NCBI RefSeq assembly: GCF_000001735.4
Contig: NC_003070.9
Coordinates: forward strand, 20,135,971-20,199,970
DNA from: Arabidopsis thaliana
Taxonomy: Eukaryota; Streptophyta; Magnoliopsida; Brassicales; Brassicaceae
DNA length: 64,000 bases
Reading direction: 5' to 3'
In this document: in pieces, positions 33,507 to 44,389 of the stretch
How positions within the stretch are numbered: the first letter of the stretch is position 1
Layout of the letters: each line of letters begins with the position of its first letter
Notes under the pieces: model-generated
The model's input: the letters and a program-made list of their open reading frames with translations, nothing else
Databases searched by the model: none
What the model was told of the DNA's origin: nothing
Made by a program: the position numbers and the translations under genes

Positions 33507-33970
33507 GATTGTGGTTACAGTTTGATTTAAGCGAGAGAGTTTAAGAGCTAGTGTAACAAAGAACTAGCAAGAAAACTGAAACATCCATTTTTCTTGTTTA
33601 GTAATAAAACAATCAACCTTATTAAGTCAATTAGAAGCTTTACTGGACCATTTCCATGGGTCCAATATAGCCCATTAGTATTGTCTCACTCAGTTTCCGT
33701 AGCCCCAATTTAGCCCACTTGGCTTCTTATTCGGTGTTAAAACATAAGATTTAAGACCATCTGAGAAAAATCAAATGACAATTTTGTAGGAATTTCACTG
33801 TATTGTCTTAAACACGTACTTAAAAGACTCATACTGGCATGTACTTATGGTAATTTTTACAATGACAACAAATTTAAAACAGGTTATATAAAATTGGCTC
33901 TTTATTAGTAATAAACTAATAATTAACACGACTAACCACAAAAACAACATAAACCTTAACATATGCATTA
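33507..33970. other. Intergenic: MVP1 3' flank
   Basis: 3' UTR-like sequence to about 33620, then AT-rich DNA. TTGGCTCTTTATTAGTAATA near 33893 begins the block that is repeated behind ESP. Confidence 0.4.
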
Positions 33971-34695
33971 AGCTGAATTGACTGCATGTATAGAAGTAGA
34001 TATCATCAGCACGGCCGTTGGTCGGAAGCTTTCCGCCATGTACGAAGATACCTCTTTTTCCATAGATGGTGGCAGTGGTGTAGGCAGTGCCGGGTTAAGT
34101 AAAAAGGCGGACAATGCGACCGCCCTATATCCGGGAAATTTTCTTTAAAAAAAAAAAATGAGCACAATATTTTTTTTTGTATATACCAAAGAGGTACAAA
34201 AAAAAAATTATACATGCAAAAGAGACACAAAATATATATGTTTAAATTTTTTGCTATAAGGCACATAAATGGTATGAGCCGGCACTGGGTGTAGGTGGTC
34301 CAACCACGTGGCATCTCCGGTTCATTTCCTCCTCCAAACTTCTCCCAGACTTGTCTCAGTGTTCAACGCATCACCTTCGGTAGACAACGTCCCTGGACGG
34401 CTGGACCTTAATGTGCCTTTGGGTCTCGCCAGATCTCACCTCCAAATATTATTATATGTTTTCCCGCTGTTGCATATGCAAACACGCTCATTGCTGAAGG
34501 CTTTGCTCCCGTACTCTCTACTTCTGTGTCTGTCAACTTTCCAAAAGCGGGATCCAAGAATTGCACAGCATTAGACTCGTAGTCACTTTTCCCTCCAGGC
34601 AAACTTGAAGTCACAAACCCATAAACCACCCAAATCATGACTTGCGCCACAAGGAATCCCGCACCTCTACCCAAACTCGTAGTCACAAATTTCAT
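33971..34695 (-). pseudogene. Partial, broken copy of ESP interrupted by a hAT element
   Basis: The - strand matches the C-terminal half of [56 protein letters not shown] and, beyond the inserted element, RGWT and LPTN-like sequence down to the end of the gene. About five small changes break the frame, and everything upstream of the fourth kelch repeat is missing. The 3' flank (TTAAGCTGAATTGAC) is duplicated as well. It is a tandem duplicate that lost its 5' half. Confidence 0.85.
34077..34295. mobile_element. hAT-type MITE (203 bp) inside the ESP copy
   Basis: Terminal inverted repeats CAGTGCCGG (from 34085) and CCGGCACTG (to 34287) are flanked by a perfect 8-base duplication GGTGTAGG at 34077-34084 and 34288-34295. 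Removing the insert plus one copy of the duplication restores alignment with ESP (35130-35150), which proves the boundaries. No coding capacity. Confidence 0.92.
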
Positions 34696-35024
34696 GCTAC
34701 GGTATATGTTAAGACTTAAAAGTTAAAACCATTGAGAGAAAATAAATGATAATACGATAAAGTTGTAGATAATTCAATCTTTAATTATTAACACATACAC
34801 ATAATTTGTAATAAAACAGCCAGCCATAAATAAATTGGCTCCTTATTGGACAATGATACTTAAGGAACCACTCACACAACCATGAGTAGGCCTCATTAGA
34901 GTAAAAAAGCTCGACGAGTCCCACACACAGATAATTTGTAATAATACAGCAAACCATTAGGGCTCCTTATTGGATAGTAATAAATATTAACGAGCCACAC
35001 ACACAACACAAATCTTGACACGCA
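34696..35024. repeat. Duplicated ESP 3' flank
   Basis: ATAATTTGTAATAAAACAGC near 34801 and ATAATTTGTAATAATACAGC near 34931, each followed by CTCCTTATTGGA, are tandem copies of the ESP downstream region. No gene. Confidence 0.55.
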
Positions 35025-37915
35025 TTAAGCTGAATTGACCGCATAGAAGTAGAGATCATCAGTTCGCTCGTTGGTCGGAAGCTTTCCGCCATGCATGAGG
35101 AGGCCATTCTTTCCATCGACAGTGGCAGCAGTATAGGCAGTCCAACCTCGTGGTATGGCTGGTGCACCTTCTTCTCCCAACTTTTCCCACACCAGTGTCT
35201 CGGTGTCCAACGCATATCCCTCATTGGACAGCGTCCCGGGACCATAATGCCCATTGAGATCAGGCCATACCTCACCTGCAAATATTATTATATACTTTCC
35301 CACTACCGCATGGGCAAACACGCTCCTTGCGGAAGGTTTCGCTCCTGTAGTCTCTACTTCGGTCCACTTTTTGGAAGCCGGATCATAGAATTGCACAGCA
35401 TTAGACTCATAGTCATCTTTGCCTCCGGGCACAATCGAGGTCGCAAACCCATAAACCACCCAAATCTTCCCTTGTACCACAGCGAATCCCGCTCCTCCTC
35501 TTTTCTCGAAGTTATCTCCTGGATCCGGTAGCTGAGCCCATTTCCCATCAGCAATGTTATACGCCTCGATTGTCCTGAACCGCGTGGGAGTATTCATAGT
35601 ACCGCCTTTGCTCACCCCACCGAATACATACACATGGTTTTCATCCGAAGCCATCGAATGGAAAGTACGAGCCTCGGGTCCTCCCACCTCATCAAGCTTC
35701 GTCAGGAATGTCCACTCGGATGTCACCGTATCGTAGGAGCGAAAGTTTTCGAAGTTGCGGTTCTCATCGCGGCCTCCAAAGATATAGATCTTAGTTCCCA
35801 CGGCCACCATGCGCACGCCTAAGCAGGATACAGTTGGGGCGTCTCCTTTGGGTTGAGCGATTGACCAAGTTTGAGTGTTGAAGTCAAAGACGTAGAGGTC
35901 TTTGTCGATGTGTTTGTTTGGTGTTAACTCGCCGCCGAAACTGTAGAGCTTGTCTCCGACCGCGGCTATGCCGTGTGAACTTCTAGGTCCTGGTCCCGTT
36001 CCTCCTTTCTGCCCCACCTATTTATCACCAACATAAATCATACGATGATAATGCATGTGTTTCTTTAATTTCCTTTGATAATTATGTAACACTAGATTTT
36101 AATCCGCGGTACACCGCGGAGACAATTCATTTTTTAAAATTAATATATATAAAAATCTGTAAATTATTTTATAGTTTACCATTGTTACTAAGTAACGTTC
36201 TGTCAAACCCGTCCTGCCAAACCCGTCCAAAAAAAAAAACTATTTACTTTATTAATATTGATCTTATTTATAATATGTTTATGAATCATTGTCAAAATAT
36301 TTTAGTCGTTGCGGGACGTTGAACCCACATATTTTTCGCCAATTGGTTAATATATGTTCATTCTTAAAATTTCGAATCACAAAATATGACGAATTTTTTT
36401 TTGAGATCTTTTTAAACTCTATATATTATATAATGATGTTAATTATTTTTGATAGATTAAACTTTTTATAAATTCAAATATTAATAATGTTTTATGAAGT
36501 TTAAATATACAAATAATAATATTTTAAAAAATTAATATTTTTTGCCTTTTAGGTAATGATATAATAACTCTAAAAGCAAAAATTTAGAAGATTTAAATCT
36601 TTAAATAAATATTTTCATGTCTAAATAATTAATGTGAAGTTTATGCTAATTTTAAGGGATTGATGTGAAGTTTGTTTGGATTAAATTTGATTGATAATGT
36701 GATTGACAATTTAAATTAAAAATTTAATGTAAAATTAATTATTTTGGAAAAAATATTTAATGCTAATGACATTGAGTTGTAAATAAGTCCAACTCTAAAA
36801 TTTATTTGATAAAATAGCTGCAAAAATGTATATATAGATGTTATATTAAAAAAACTAGATTCAACGCTTATTAGTTAATGGCTGTGCACAGTACTAAATA
36901 GAATTATTAATGATTAAAAATAGAAGTTTCAATTTTTTGGTCAACTATATGGAAACCTTTTAAATACTATGCTTAGGTGTTCTACTTAATTCAAGTATCA
37001 TCAACTTTTCCTCTTACGTCTATGAACACTAAATTTCTAAAACACTGAATACTCAAATATCTAAAATTTAATTTCCGTACTTGACCCCAAAACAAAGTAC
37101 AGTAGATTCTTTAAAATATGTTTACCAACAAATATAACATAAAATTATAAGAATCTAATTCAAAATTTTAAAGCATTAATATAACAATAATGGTATTCTC
37201 TTAAAAGTAATAACATAAAATTCAAACTTCCAAATCTAAAATATTCATATCCAATCAACATAAAATTTAGAAATATATAACTATAAGATAAGTCTAAAGT
37301 TGAAAAACTATATTATATACTAATCTTGTTCTAAATAATAATTTAAATAACATTACATGTTGTTAAAAATATGTCTATTGCAATAATAAATTCGAATTTA
37401 AACCGATCTGTATGAGGGTTTGAATATACATGATTGGTAATTTTAATTTTAAAGAAATATTTATTCAGATATCCGATCCTTAATTATCTCTTTAATCAAT
37501 ACCATGATCTAACTTGGAAAGCATATAAAAGTTATATTATAGCTTATCAAAAAAAAAACAAGTAACGACTATCAACAATATTCAGCCTTCGTGATGATAT
37601 ATACGTACTATTATTTAGCCTTTGTGATAGAATACTACGTACTGTTATTTAGTGGCAAACTGGCAATAACCAAGTTAACCTAGATAATGTCTTTTGTACA
37701 AAATTATGAACTTTCGAAAAGTTGAATTATCAATTTAAATAGAATAATCCGGGCGTTGGTATGTAGTTCTACCGGCTTAACCTCCATCTACTCATATGAA
37801 AAGTATGGAGGTCCCAAATTCGAGCACCACATCGGAGAAGGGACTTATTTGAATTGAAACTTTAATTAACTAATTAAAATATCTTGATCCACTGGCCTTG
37901 CAAAGTCGGAGCCAT
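35025..37915 (-). CDS. ESP: Epithiospecifier protein ESP (2 exons; atypical intron)
   Basis: Exon 1 is 37915-37883 ([11 protein letters not shown], 11 codons); exon 2 is 36014-35025 ([10 protein letters not shown]... to AVNSA), 330 codons with the stop excluded. Together this is 341 aa, the length I know for ESP. Kelch repeats run through exon 2 ([40 protein letters not shown]). ESP is a cytosolic/nuclear iron-dependent specifier that diverts myrosinase products of glucosinolates from isothiocyanates to nitriles and epithionitriles. The exon 1 end is followed by AT (AAG|ATATTT), not GT, while the acceptor is a normal AG. The 1.87-kb intron contains a Helitron. A TATAAATA box lies at 37996-37989. 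Confidence 0.88.
36092..36838 (-). mobile_element. Non-autonomous Helitron, copy 2, in ESP intron 1
   Basis: The 3' end on the - strand is CCGCGG TGTA CCGCGG, then ATTAAAATCTAG, followed by host T (36092-36119 on the + strand). The 5' end is TCTATATATACATTTTTGC, ending at 36838, and keeps the canonical TC start; host A precedes it. The length is 747 bases. It is the same family as 30702-31584 and has the same orientation, with an internal deletion of about 130 bases relative to that copy. No coding capacity. It lies in the same strand sense as ESP and 74 bases from the exon 2 acceptor. Confidence 0.85.
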
Positions 37916-37988
37916 GGCTGCAATATAAGTATAAAAGTGTTTTCGTTTTCTTTATTTGTGTGTGTCTCTTTTCCTTTCCATGGTGTTC

Positions 37989-37996
37989 TATTTATA
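37989..37996 (-). promoter_or_regulatory. ESP TATA box
   Basis: CCTATAAATAG on the - strand, 74 bases before the ESP ATG at 37915. The leader in between is CT/AC-rich, as expected for a plant 5' UTR. Confidence 0.6.
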
Positions 37997-37999
37997 GGC

Positions 38000-38363
38000 C
38001 AGTTTAGTGTCAAGAGTAGGTTTAAAATAATTAGGTGAGTACCCACCCGTTTTATTTTAAAACAGTACTTTAACAAGTTATGTTTGATTTTCTTTTAGTT
38101 ATGTTCATTTGTTGTGTTTTTTTTATATAACATATTAGATGCATCTTATATAGTTATAAAGTTAATTAGACTCATCTTGACTCAAGATATCAATTAAACA
38201 TTTCTTGTAAGTAAAATTATAAACTAAATTATAGCCATGATGAAAAAGATTTTGGTGGAGATTATATTGTGTATCGAAACGAAAATTATATTAAAATTTA
38301 TAATTGTACAATAATACCTTCTCATCAAACATTAAAAGTAAATTTTCGAGAAAAATAGTCGTT
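38000..38363. other. Intergenic: ESP upstream
   Basis: AT-rich upstream DNA of ESP. No further elements recognised before the hAT insertion. Confidence 0.35.
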
Positions 38364-39190
38364 ACGGTGTGTAGGCATAACCAAAATCTAACTGTAACGG
38401 TATTTTGGACCGTAACCGAACCGTTTATTAACCGTAACCCAACCGTAACCGTATAAAACGGTTAATAACCGTAACCGTTAACAGTGAAAATAGATCTGTT
38501 ACGGTTAAGAAAATATACTAACTGTAACCGTTAATTAACCGTAACCGTATCAAAACCGTACGGTTAATCGTATTTTCAAAACCTTAAAATATAGTTATAA
38601 TAGTGTATAAATAAATAATTATTTCACTAAAATAGTAACTTAAATTGTTTAATATGTCCACTACTATGATCGAAGTTACTCCACTACTCTTTTTACCATA
38701 AATCAAATTATAAGTAGTTCATATTATTATTATTTATACTCTTGAAACTGTTTCTTAATGTTCACAACATCTTCTCATTAGTATTGTTTTTGTTTGGAAA
38801 ATGTAATTAATTCAATCATTATAATTATGATCATTAATTTTTTTATTCATTGGTTTACTTAAAGAAAAATAGATAACTGATTCACTATAAATATTTGAAA
38901 CACAAAATCACGTAAAATAAATATTATTTGATATATCACTATTTATTTATTTTATTATAAAGTTTAAAAAATATAATATTTTGTCTTATATATTAACTAT
39001 ATCATAATTATCAAATAACCGTAACCGTATGTAACTATAACCGTATTTAACCGTAACCGTATTTAATCGTAATCGTTTTAACCGTATATATAACGGTTAA
39101 AATTAAAGTTAAAAAAAAATTATAACCATAACCGGTGGTTAATAAACCGTAATCGTAATAACCGTAACTGTAGTCATGCCTAACGGTGTG
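38364..39190. mobile_element. hAT-type element rich in AACCGT motifs (811 bp)
   Basis: The element spans 38372-39182. Ends are TAGGCATAACC on the left and, inward from the right, TAGGCATGACT; the flanking 8-base duplication ACGGTGTG is perfect (38364-38371 and 39183-39190). Both terminal regions are packed with TAACCGTAACCGT-type repeats on the + strand; the middle is plain AT-rich DNA. No transposase reading frame. The perfect duplication suggests a relatively young insertion. Confidence 0.9.
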
Positions 39191-41445
39191 TATTTCGGTG
39201 TGTACTCCCACATTCTAACTATTCAACCGACAACATATTAAGCGTGAAATGTCGTAAATGGTCATAGGGACTTTGATTTATATAAGGATAAGTTTTAAGT
39301 TCACCCATTTTAATTTAAGCCAATCATTATGTCATATGCATACAACACATAAATAAAATTAAATATTAGACAAACAAATAAAATAAACTAAGAGTTGTTA
39401 TTTAATCCCAACTACATATTTCGGTTTTTGTCTTTATCGCAATTATTAGTTTTGCACGTTTTCACGTATAAATGACAATCTTCACAGTTTTAACTATATA
39501 TACTTTGGAAAATATATCTTTTATTGCAACTACTCATTTCCCACAAATTAACGTGCAACATTTTATCATAGTTTAGTATCTTTATCAAAATTTTCTGTAT
39601 TGCATCAATGAATCTCGGTGCCGTGCCAAGGTCCATTGTCGCTTAAGGCAAACTTTTAAAATGTGACCTAACATATTATACTTTTGAAAGAATTTTTTTT
39701 TAATGTAAAAAAAATATAAGAAAACGTTGCTTAATTTGAAATTTTTTCATAAATAAATAAGATTTAGTAGTATAAACATTAAGAGGATATTTTTCAAAAG
39801 TATAAACATAAACAATGCATTTTTCCAAATTTACTCTACATTATTTTAGTATTGAAGAACATTTAACAAGACAATGATAAAACAAAAATGTTTTGAAATT
39901 TCTTTGAAAGTACTGCATATGTTTTACAGTATGAAAATTTCAACCATTTTTTTCTTTGGTTTATGAGAAAGTAATTGGAAGATCACATCTGGTTATTATT
40001 ACAATGAAAATTAATATATGTTTGTTCAAAATAGTTGACATTACATATATTATGTTAATATGTAATATGTAATTTTTTAATATATAAAATATTGATATAA
40101 ACTTGATACAACGAATTTTAATAACGATATTTTTGCCACGATAGAGGATTAATTTAGACTTCAGTATCCTAATATAAGATATCTAATGAAGACCAAGGTA
40201 ATACATATATATTTAATTTTAATTAAAAGATAGAAAAATGTAAAGAAAAATTCTGGAATTTTGTTGATTTTACATGGTAATTACCAATGTTTGTTCATCA
40301 AGTTAAATTAGTTTCACCATTAAGTCACAAGTGGCTTGATAGAACCCGTTAATTCATTCCGTCAAATCATTTTGACATCATGATTAATTTGGTACAATCA
40401 ACAAAATTTGGAGATTAAAAAAAATTCAATAATAATTTGAGAACTAACTTTCTTGACGGGAAAACCCTAACCAAAACCGTGCGAAGAGTAACAAGTATCA
40501 TAAGCTATTTTTAAAAAAATGCTCCAGTGTAGACAAAATAAAATATTAAAATATTTTTAAGACGTTTCAGTAGTAGAATTTTTTTTTTTACGATGACTAG
40601 TTGCAAGATGAAAATATTTATAGAAACAGAATAAATAGAAGAAAGTAAAGTAAAATACATGATTAATTTCAGTTTTGAACTAGTAGAGATGATTTGGTGA
40701 GAAAACGTTTGTTTTTGTTACTGTATTACGTTAGAATAAAAAAATTAGGAAATCCCAAAGACATAACGAGGAAAGTGAAAACCAATAATCTCTTTGTAAC
40801 CCTTAATTGTTTAGTTATAACTTATAAGCGTATGTATTTACATTTTCCTTTAATAAACTAACGTATTAGAAACTAATGTTTGAAATTTAATTGTAGATGA
40901 AAGTGGAAACTCATATCTTTTTCTAAGTTATATGTAAACTTCAACATGGTAAGTTATATTACTTGCCCATATTTATATAACTTTGGTAAGGATAAACTAT
41001 ATATTATTACTAAAATATATGCCCCTAATCTTTTTCTAAAATCAGATGCCGTAGGCCACCGCTTCTTTTTCTCTCACGTTGACAGCTGTCGGCATAAATA
41101 GCTAGCCCTAGAACCCACATGATGTCGCCTATGACATAACGCAACGACCACGATATAAACATGTAGTATTTAAGAGTACGTCTTTGACATATTTATTGCT
41201 GTGGGATTTGCATCCCAGTAAGTGCAGCTATGCAAATGAAACCTGCTAATTGGAGAAAAACACTAGAAATCTTATCTCCATGAACTACTAGAAATTTATA
41301 AATTACATATTCCTTATGTTCTTAATAGTTTGATGTTATGGTTTTCTCTTGTTCCATGATATCGATGATTTGTAATAACATTATTTGTGACCAATAGAGA
41401 AAAGAAAAATGGAACTAATATTATTAAACTAACAAAATAATATTC
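39191..41445. other. Gene-free AT-rich stretch
   Basis: 2.2 kb without a supportable gene. Around 39618-39650, GGTGCCGTGCCAAGG and CATTGTCGCTTAAGGCAA look like one end of another hAT-type MITE, but I cannot find the partner end. Confidence 0.35.
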
Positions 41446-41717
41446 TATCTGTATCAAAAATATTGATTTTATAGAGTTTTTGCATCAATTAAGAAAAACA
41501 TTTAATGTTTAGTTATAAATGTACTATGCATTCATACTAAACCATTTCTCATAAGTCATAACTATTAACCAATAGTGATTCATCAAAATTTTAATTTCTC
41601 AATTAATGATTTTAAAATTTCACAATTTATTAACATTGATTGATAAATTTTACAGAAAATCAATCTTTTTCATACAAAATGAAAACCTCTGAAAATCATT
41701 TTTTATGATACAAGGAG
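41446..41717. mobile_element. Stowaway-like MITE
   Basis: The left end (TATCTGTATCAAAAATATTG, then ATTTT) and the right end read inward (CTCCTTGTATCATAAAAAAT, then GATTTT) form imperfect inverted repeats; each is bordered by TA. Boundaries are approximate. A further similar end (GTTCCTTCTGTTTTTAGAAA on the - strand) near 41795 may belong to a second, nested or adjacent copy. Confidence 0.45.
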
Positions 41718-42595
41718 TAATAAAAAATAAAAAATTATTTTTTATTAATTTGTGTAAAATCCAAAACATTATGTTTCTAAAAACAGAAGGAACACTAAGT
41801 TTGATCAAACAATTAGGAATTTGAGCTTTTGCTGAAAAAAAAAAGAAAAAAAAAAAGAAATTTGCTATAAAAATATATCTTGATTTTTTTTTTGTGCAAA
41901 CATTATGCATATATGATCATATCGGAAACAAGATGTATCCCAACTATTGGCCACGCGGTTGTTGCGGACTTGAAGTTGTGCAGGCCCTGATGAAATCAAT
42001 TATCAGCTGTGACTTTAGCTAAAGGTGTAAGTGGTCCTGGTGAAGGAAATCAATCGCTAGACAACTAAAAATGTATGGTACAGAGTAGATACTATATTAA
42101 ATGTAATAATGTGAATATTAATTACGTGGTCCTTCTAATATATCAGAAGCATTTTACAATATTTTGCTTAAAAAACAATAATACAAAAAAAAATTGTTGA
42201 TGGTTATTTTATGTATTCATCAGAATCTCGACAACAGAGAGCAACAACGCATTCGCAAACTTTTTATTCAAACTCAAAAACAAAATATATTATCTGGTTT
42301 CTACCCATTTAATTAAACATGTAATCATATATGAAAGTTATTTATATACTAATAGAGTGAGACCTCTATAAATTAATACTTAATATCATTACGGTTCTGG
42401 AACAACTCATGCCACTGTACTACACATATATCTTGCTCATTTTCACGTTAATTCCTCACTATTTCATTTTTCTTCATAAATATCATGGCTTCAATCCATA
42501 CCCAAGAAAACCAAAAACCGAATTTCATCTAAACAGAAGAAGACTAAAAAACGAATATAATAATTAACCATCGTAGAAAGTTTGTAAAGTAATCA
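41718..42595. other. Gene-free AT-rich stretch
   Basis: No supportable gene. The - strand ORF at 41650-41910 is poly-Phe from an A-rich run. Confidence 0.35.
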
Positions 42596-43351
42596 TATAA
42601 CATGAAAATTCAAAAAAAAAAATCAACTATTTTTTATTTGGAAATTTAATACCCAAATATTTTTAGTTTGAAGAAAATTTTATATATTAACTAAAAGATG
42701 TGAATTAATACCCAAAAATTTATGTGTTGTTATTTTTATATACACGAGTTTATAATAAATCAAAATTTTCCAACTTTACTCTTATCTCTTTAATTAATTA
42801 TTTATTTTATTTTTAAAAAATATTTTGGTTCTCTTTTTACCGAATTAAACCGAAATCAAAACTGGTTATCACCACCACCGAGTTTTGTTCGTCGATGTGT
42901 TAACCAGCTTCTTGTTCGTAGAGAAGAATTTGCAAAGGTAAGAGTCGGTTAACATGGTGTTGGTGAAGAGGGAAGCTCTAGAAAGTTTATAAAGCCCAGA
43001 TTGACAATTGGCGTGTTGGTTGTTGGATTGGGAAAGCTCATCGGGTTAACATGACAAGAACAAAATTTGGTGGTGGTAATAACCAGTTTTGATTTGGTTT
43101 AATCCGGTTAAAAGAGAACCAAAATAATTTTTTTAAATTAAAATAAATAATTAATTAAAAAGTTAAAGATAAAATTGAAATTTTTAATTATTCATAAAAT
43201 CATGTATAAAAATAACAACATATAAAATTTTAGATATTAATTCTTGTATGTTTTAATTTGTATATGTATTTTTTCTGACTAAAAACATTTGGGTATTAAA
43301 CTTCTAAATAAAAAATAGTTTGAATTTTTTTTAGAATTTTTCCTATAACAT
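42596..43351. mobile_element. Foldback (long inverted repeat) element, Mutator-like
   Basis: The element 42604-43343 is flanked by TATAACAT at 42596-42603 and 43344-43351. About 280 bases at each end are inverted copies of one another: the left GGAAATTTAATACCCAAATA matches the right, read inward, AGAAGTTTAATACCCAAATG; and GGTTCTCTTTTTACCG near 42828 matches GGTTCTCTTTTAACCG, read inward, near 43125. A unique core of about 180 bases lies between. No coding frame. The long terminal inverted repeats and the 8-9-base duplication fit a non-autonomous MULE. Confidence 0.8.
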
Positions 43352-43587
43352 TAATCTTGTAGAATCCACAAAAATTTTGTAGAGCCCAGTGCCTTAGGAG
43401 TATCTTATGGTGGTAATGTCGACAACGTTTTTATTTGTTTTTGGTTTTGGAGGCTAAACCTATTTATTTCTTCAATTTCAAAATTTCGACAAGAGAACAC
43501 ATAAAAGAAACAGAGTCTTTTTATCCAAACACAGAAAAATTACAAACTAGAAAACAAACACACACAAAAACAAAACACAGAAACTAC
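43352..43587. other. HSP17.4-CIII 3' flank
   Basis: Probable 3' UTR of the - strand heat-shock gene. The + strand ORF here is antisense to the UTR and not protein-like. Confidence 0.4.
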
Positions 43588-44152
43588 TCAAGAAACAGCG
43601 ATTTGAACAGTCTTAGGTTTCGGCGGCTGTGGCGGTAGCTTCTTGATAACAACTGTCAAAACACCTTCTTGATATTTAGCCGTTACAGAAGCCATATCAG
43701 CATCTTCTGGTAACCGGAACTTCTTAACCAAATTCTGAGCAAGTCTCCTCTCGAGTCTAATATACTTAGACCCTTCTTCACTCTCATCATCATCTCTCTT
43801 CCTCTTCCCATTACTCTTTATCACTAAAGTCCTCTCTTCCTCCACTGTAACCTAATTTCCCACCAAAACCCCCAAATCATAAATTAAATTAAAAAAAAAA
43901 CCCTAATTTCATAAACAATTCAACATTTCTATGGGATTATATCAATACCTGGATATCTGATTTTGAAATTCCGGGGATATCGAGATAAAATATGTATTCT
44001 TTGGGAGATTCCAAAATGTCTATTGGGATATTATTGCTACTTCCTCTTCCACGACTCTCGTTATTACTTTCGCCGGAACGAGAAATCGGGAGAATTAGCT
44101 TCTCGATCGCCTCCGGTAAGCCAAAAAAGTGGTTAATCGCAACAGCACTCAT
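43588..44152 (-). CDS. HSP17.4-CIII: Class III small heat-shock protein HSP17.4-CIII (2 exons)
   Basis: Exons on the - strand are 44152-43949 and 43851-43588, joining to 156 codons, 155 aa. The alpha-crystallin domain spans about residues 45-145: it starts at IPIDILESPKEYIFYLDIPG and ends with the consensus box EGVLTVVIKKLPP. There is no targeting sequence; class III proteins are cytosolic/nuclear ATP-independent chaperones. The one intron in the coding region and an 83-base leader intron (44251-44169) are unusual for small heat-shock genes, which mostly lack introns, but class III is the intron-bearing class. A strong heat-shock element lies at 44364-44389 and a TATA box near 44333-44341. 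Confidence 0.92.
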
Positions 44153-44363
44153 CTTCTCCGATCAATGACTGCCAGAAAACAAAACAGTTAAAAAAATCAA
44201 CAATTCTGAAATTTTCCAGGAAAAGATCGATACAGAGAATAGGATCATTACCTGGGAATTAGGATAACCCTTTCCAATTGGATCTTCCTCTTCTTCGATT
44301 TGATAGTATGGGGTTTGAAATTTTCACTCCATTGATATATAGTGAGTAAACACCAGTGAGCTA

Positions 44364-44389
44364 GAAAGTTCCAGAGAAAATTTCTAGAA
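44364..44389 (-). promoter_or_regulatory. Heat-shock element of HSP17.4-CIII
   Basis: The + strand reads GAAagTTCcaGAgAA, then aatTTCtaGAA: alternating GAA/TTC units with 2-base spacing, one imperfect. It lies about 25-50 bases upstream of the - strand TATATA box (about 44333-44341). HSF trimers bind such arrays. Confidence 0.8.

Noticed and set aside
35091-35822. + strand ORFs opposite ESP
   Set aside because: Shadows of the ESP kelch exon.
37870-38076. 68-aa - strand ORF over ESP exon 1
   Set aside because: Different frame from the [11 protein letters not shown] exon; overlaps promoter and leader.
39618-39660. Another hAT-like MITE end (GGTGCCGTGCCAAGG)
   Set aside because: No matching second end or target duplication found, so not listed as an element.
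27737-43587. LTR retrotransposon or virus-like fossils in the gene-poor stretch
   Set aside because: No long direct terminal repeats, primer-binding site or gag/pol-like frames seen; the recognisable elements are Helitron, hAT, foldback and MITE types.
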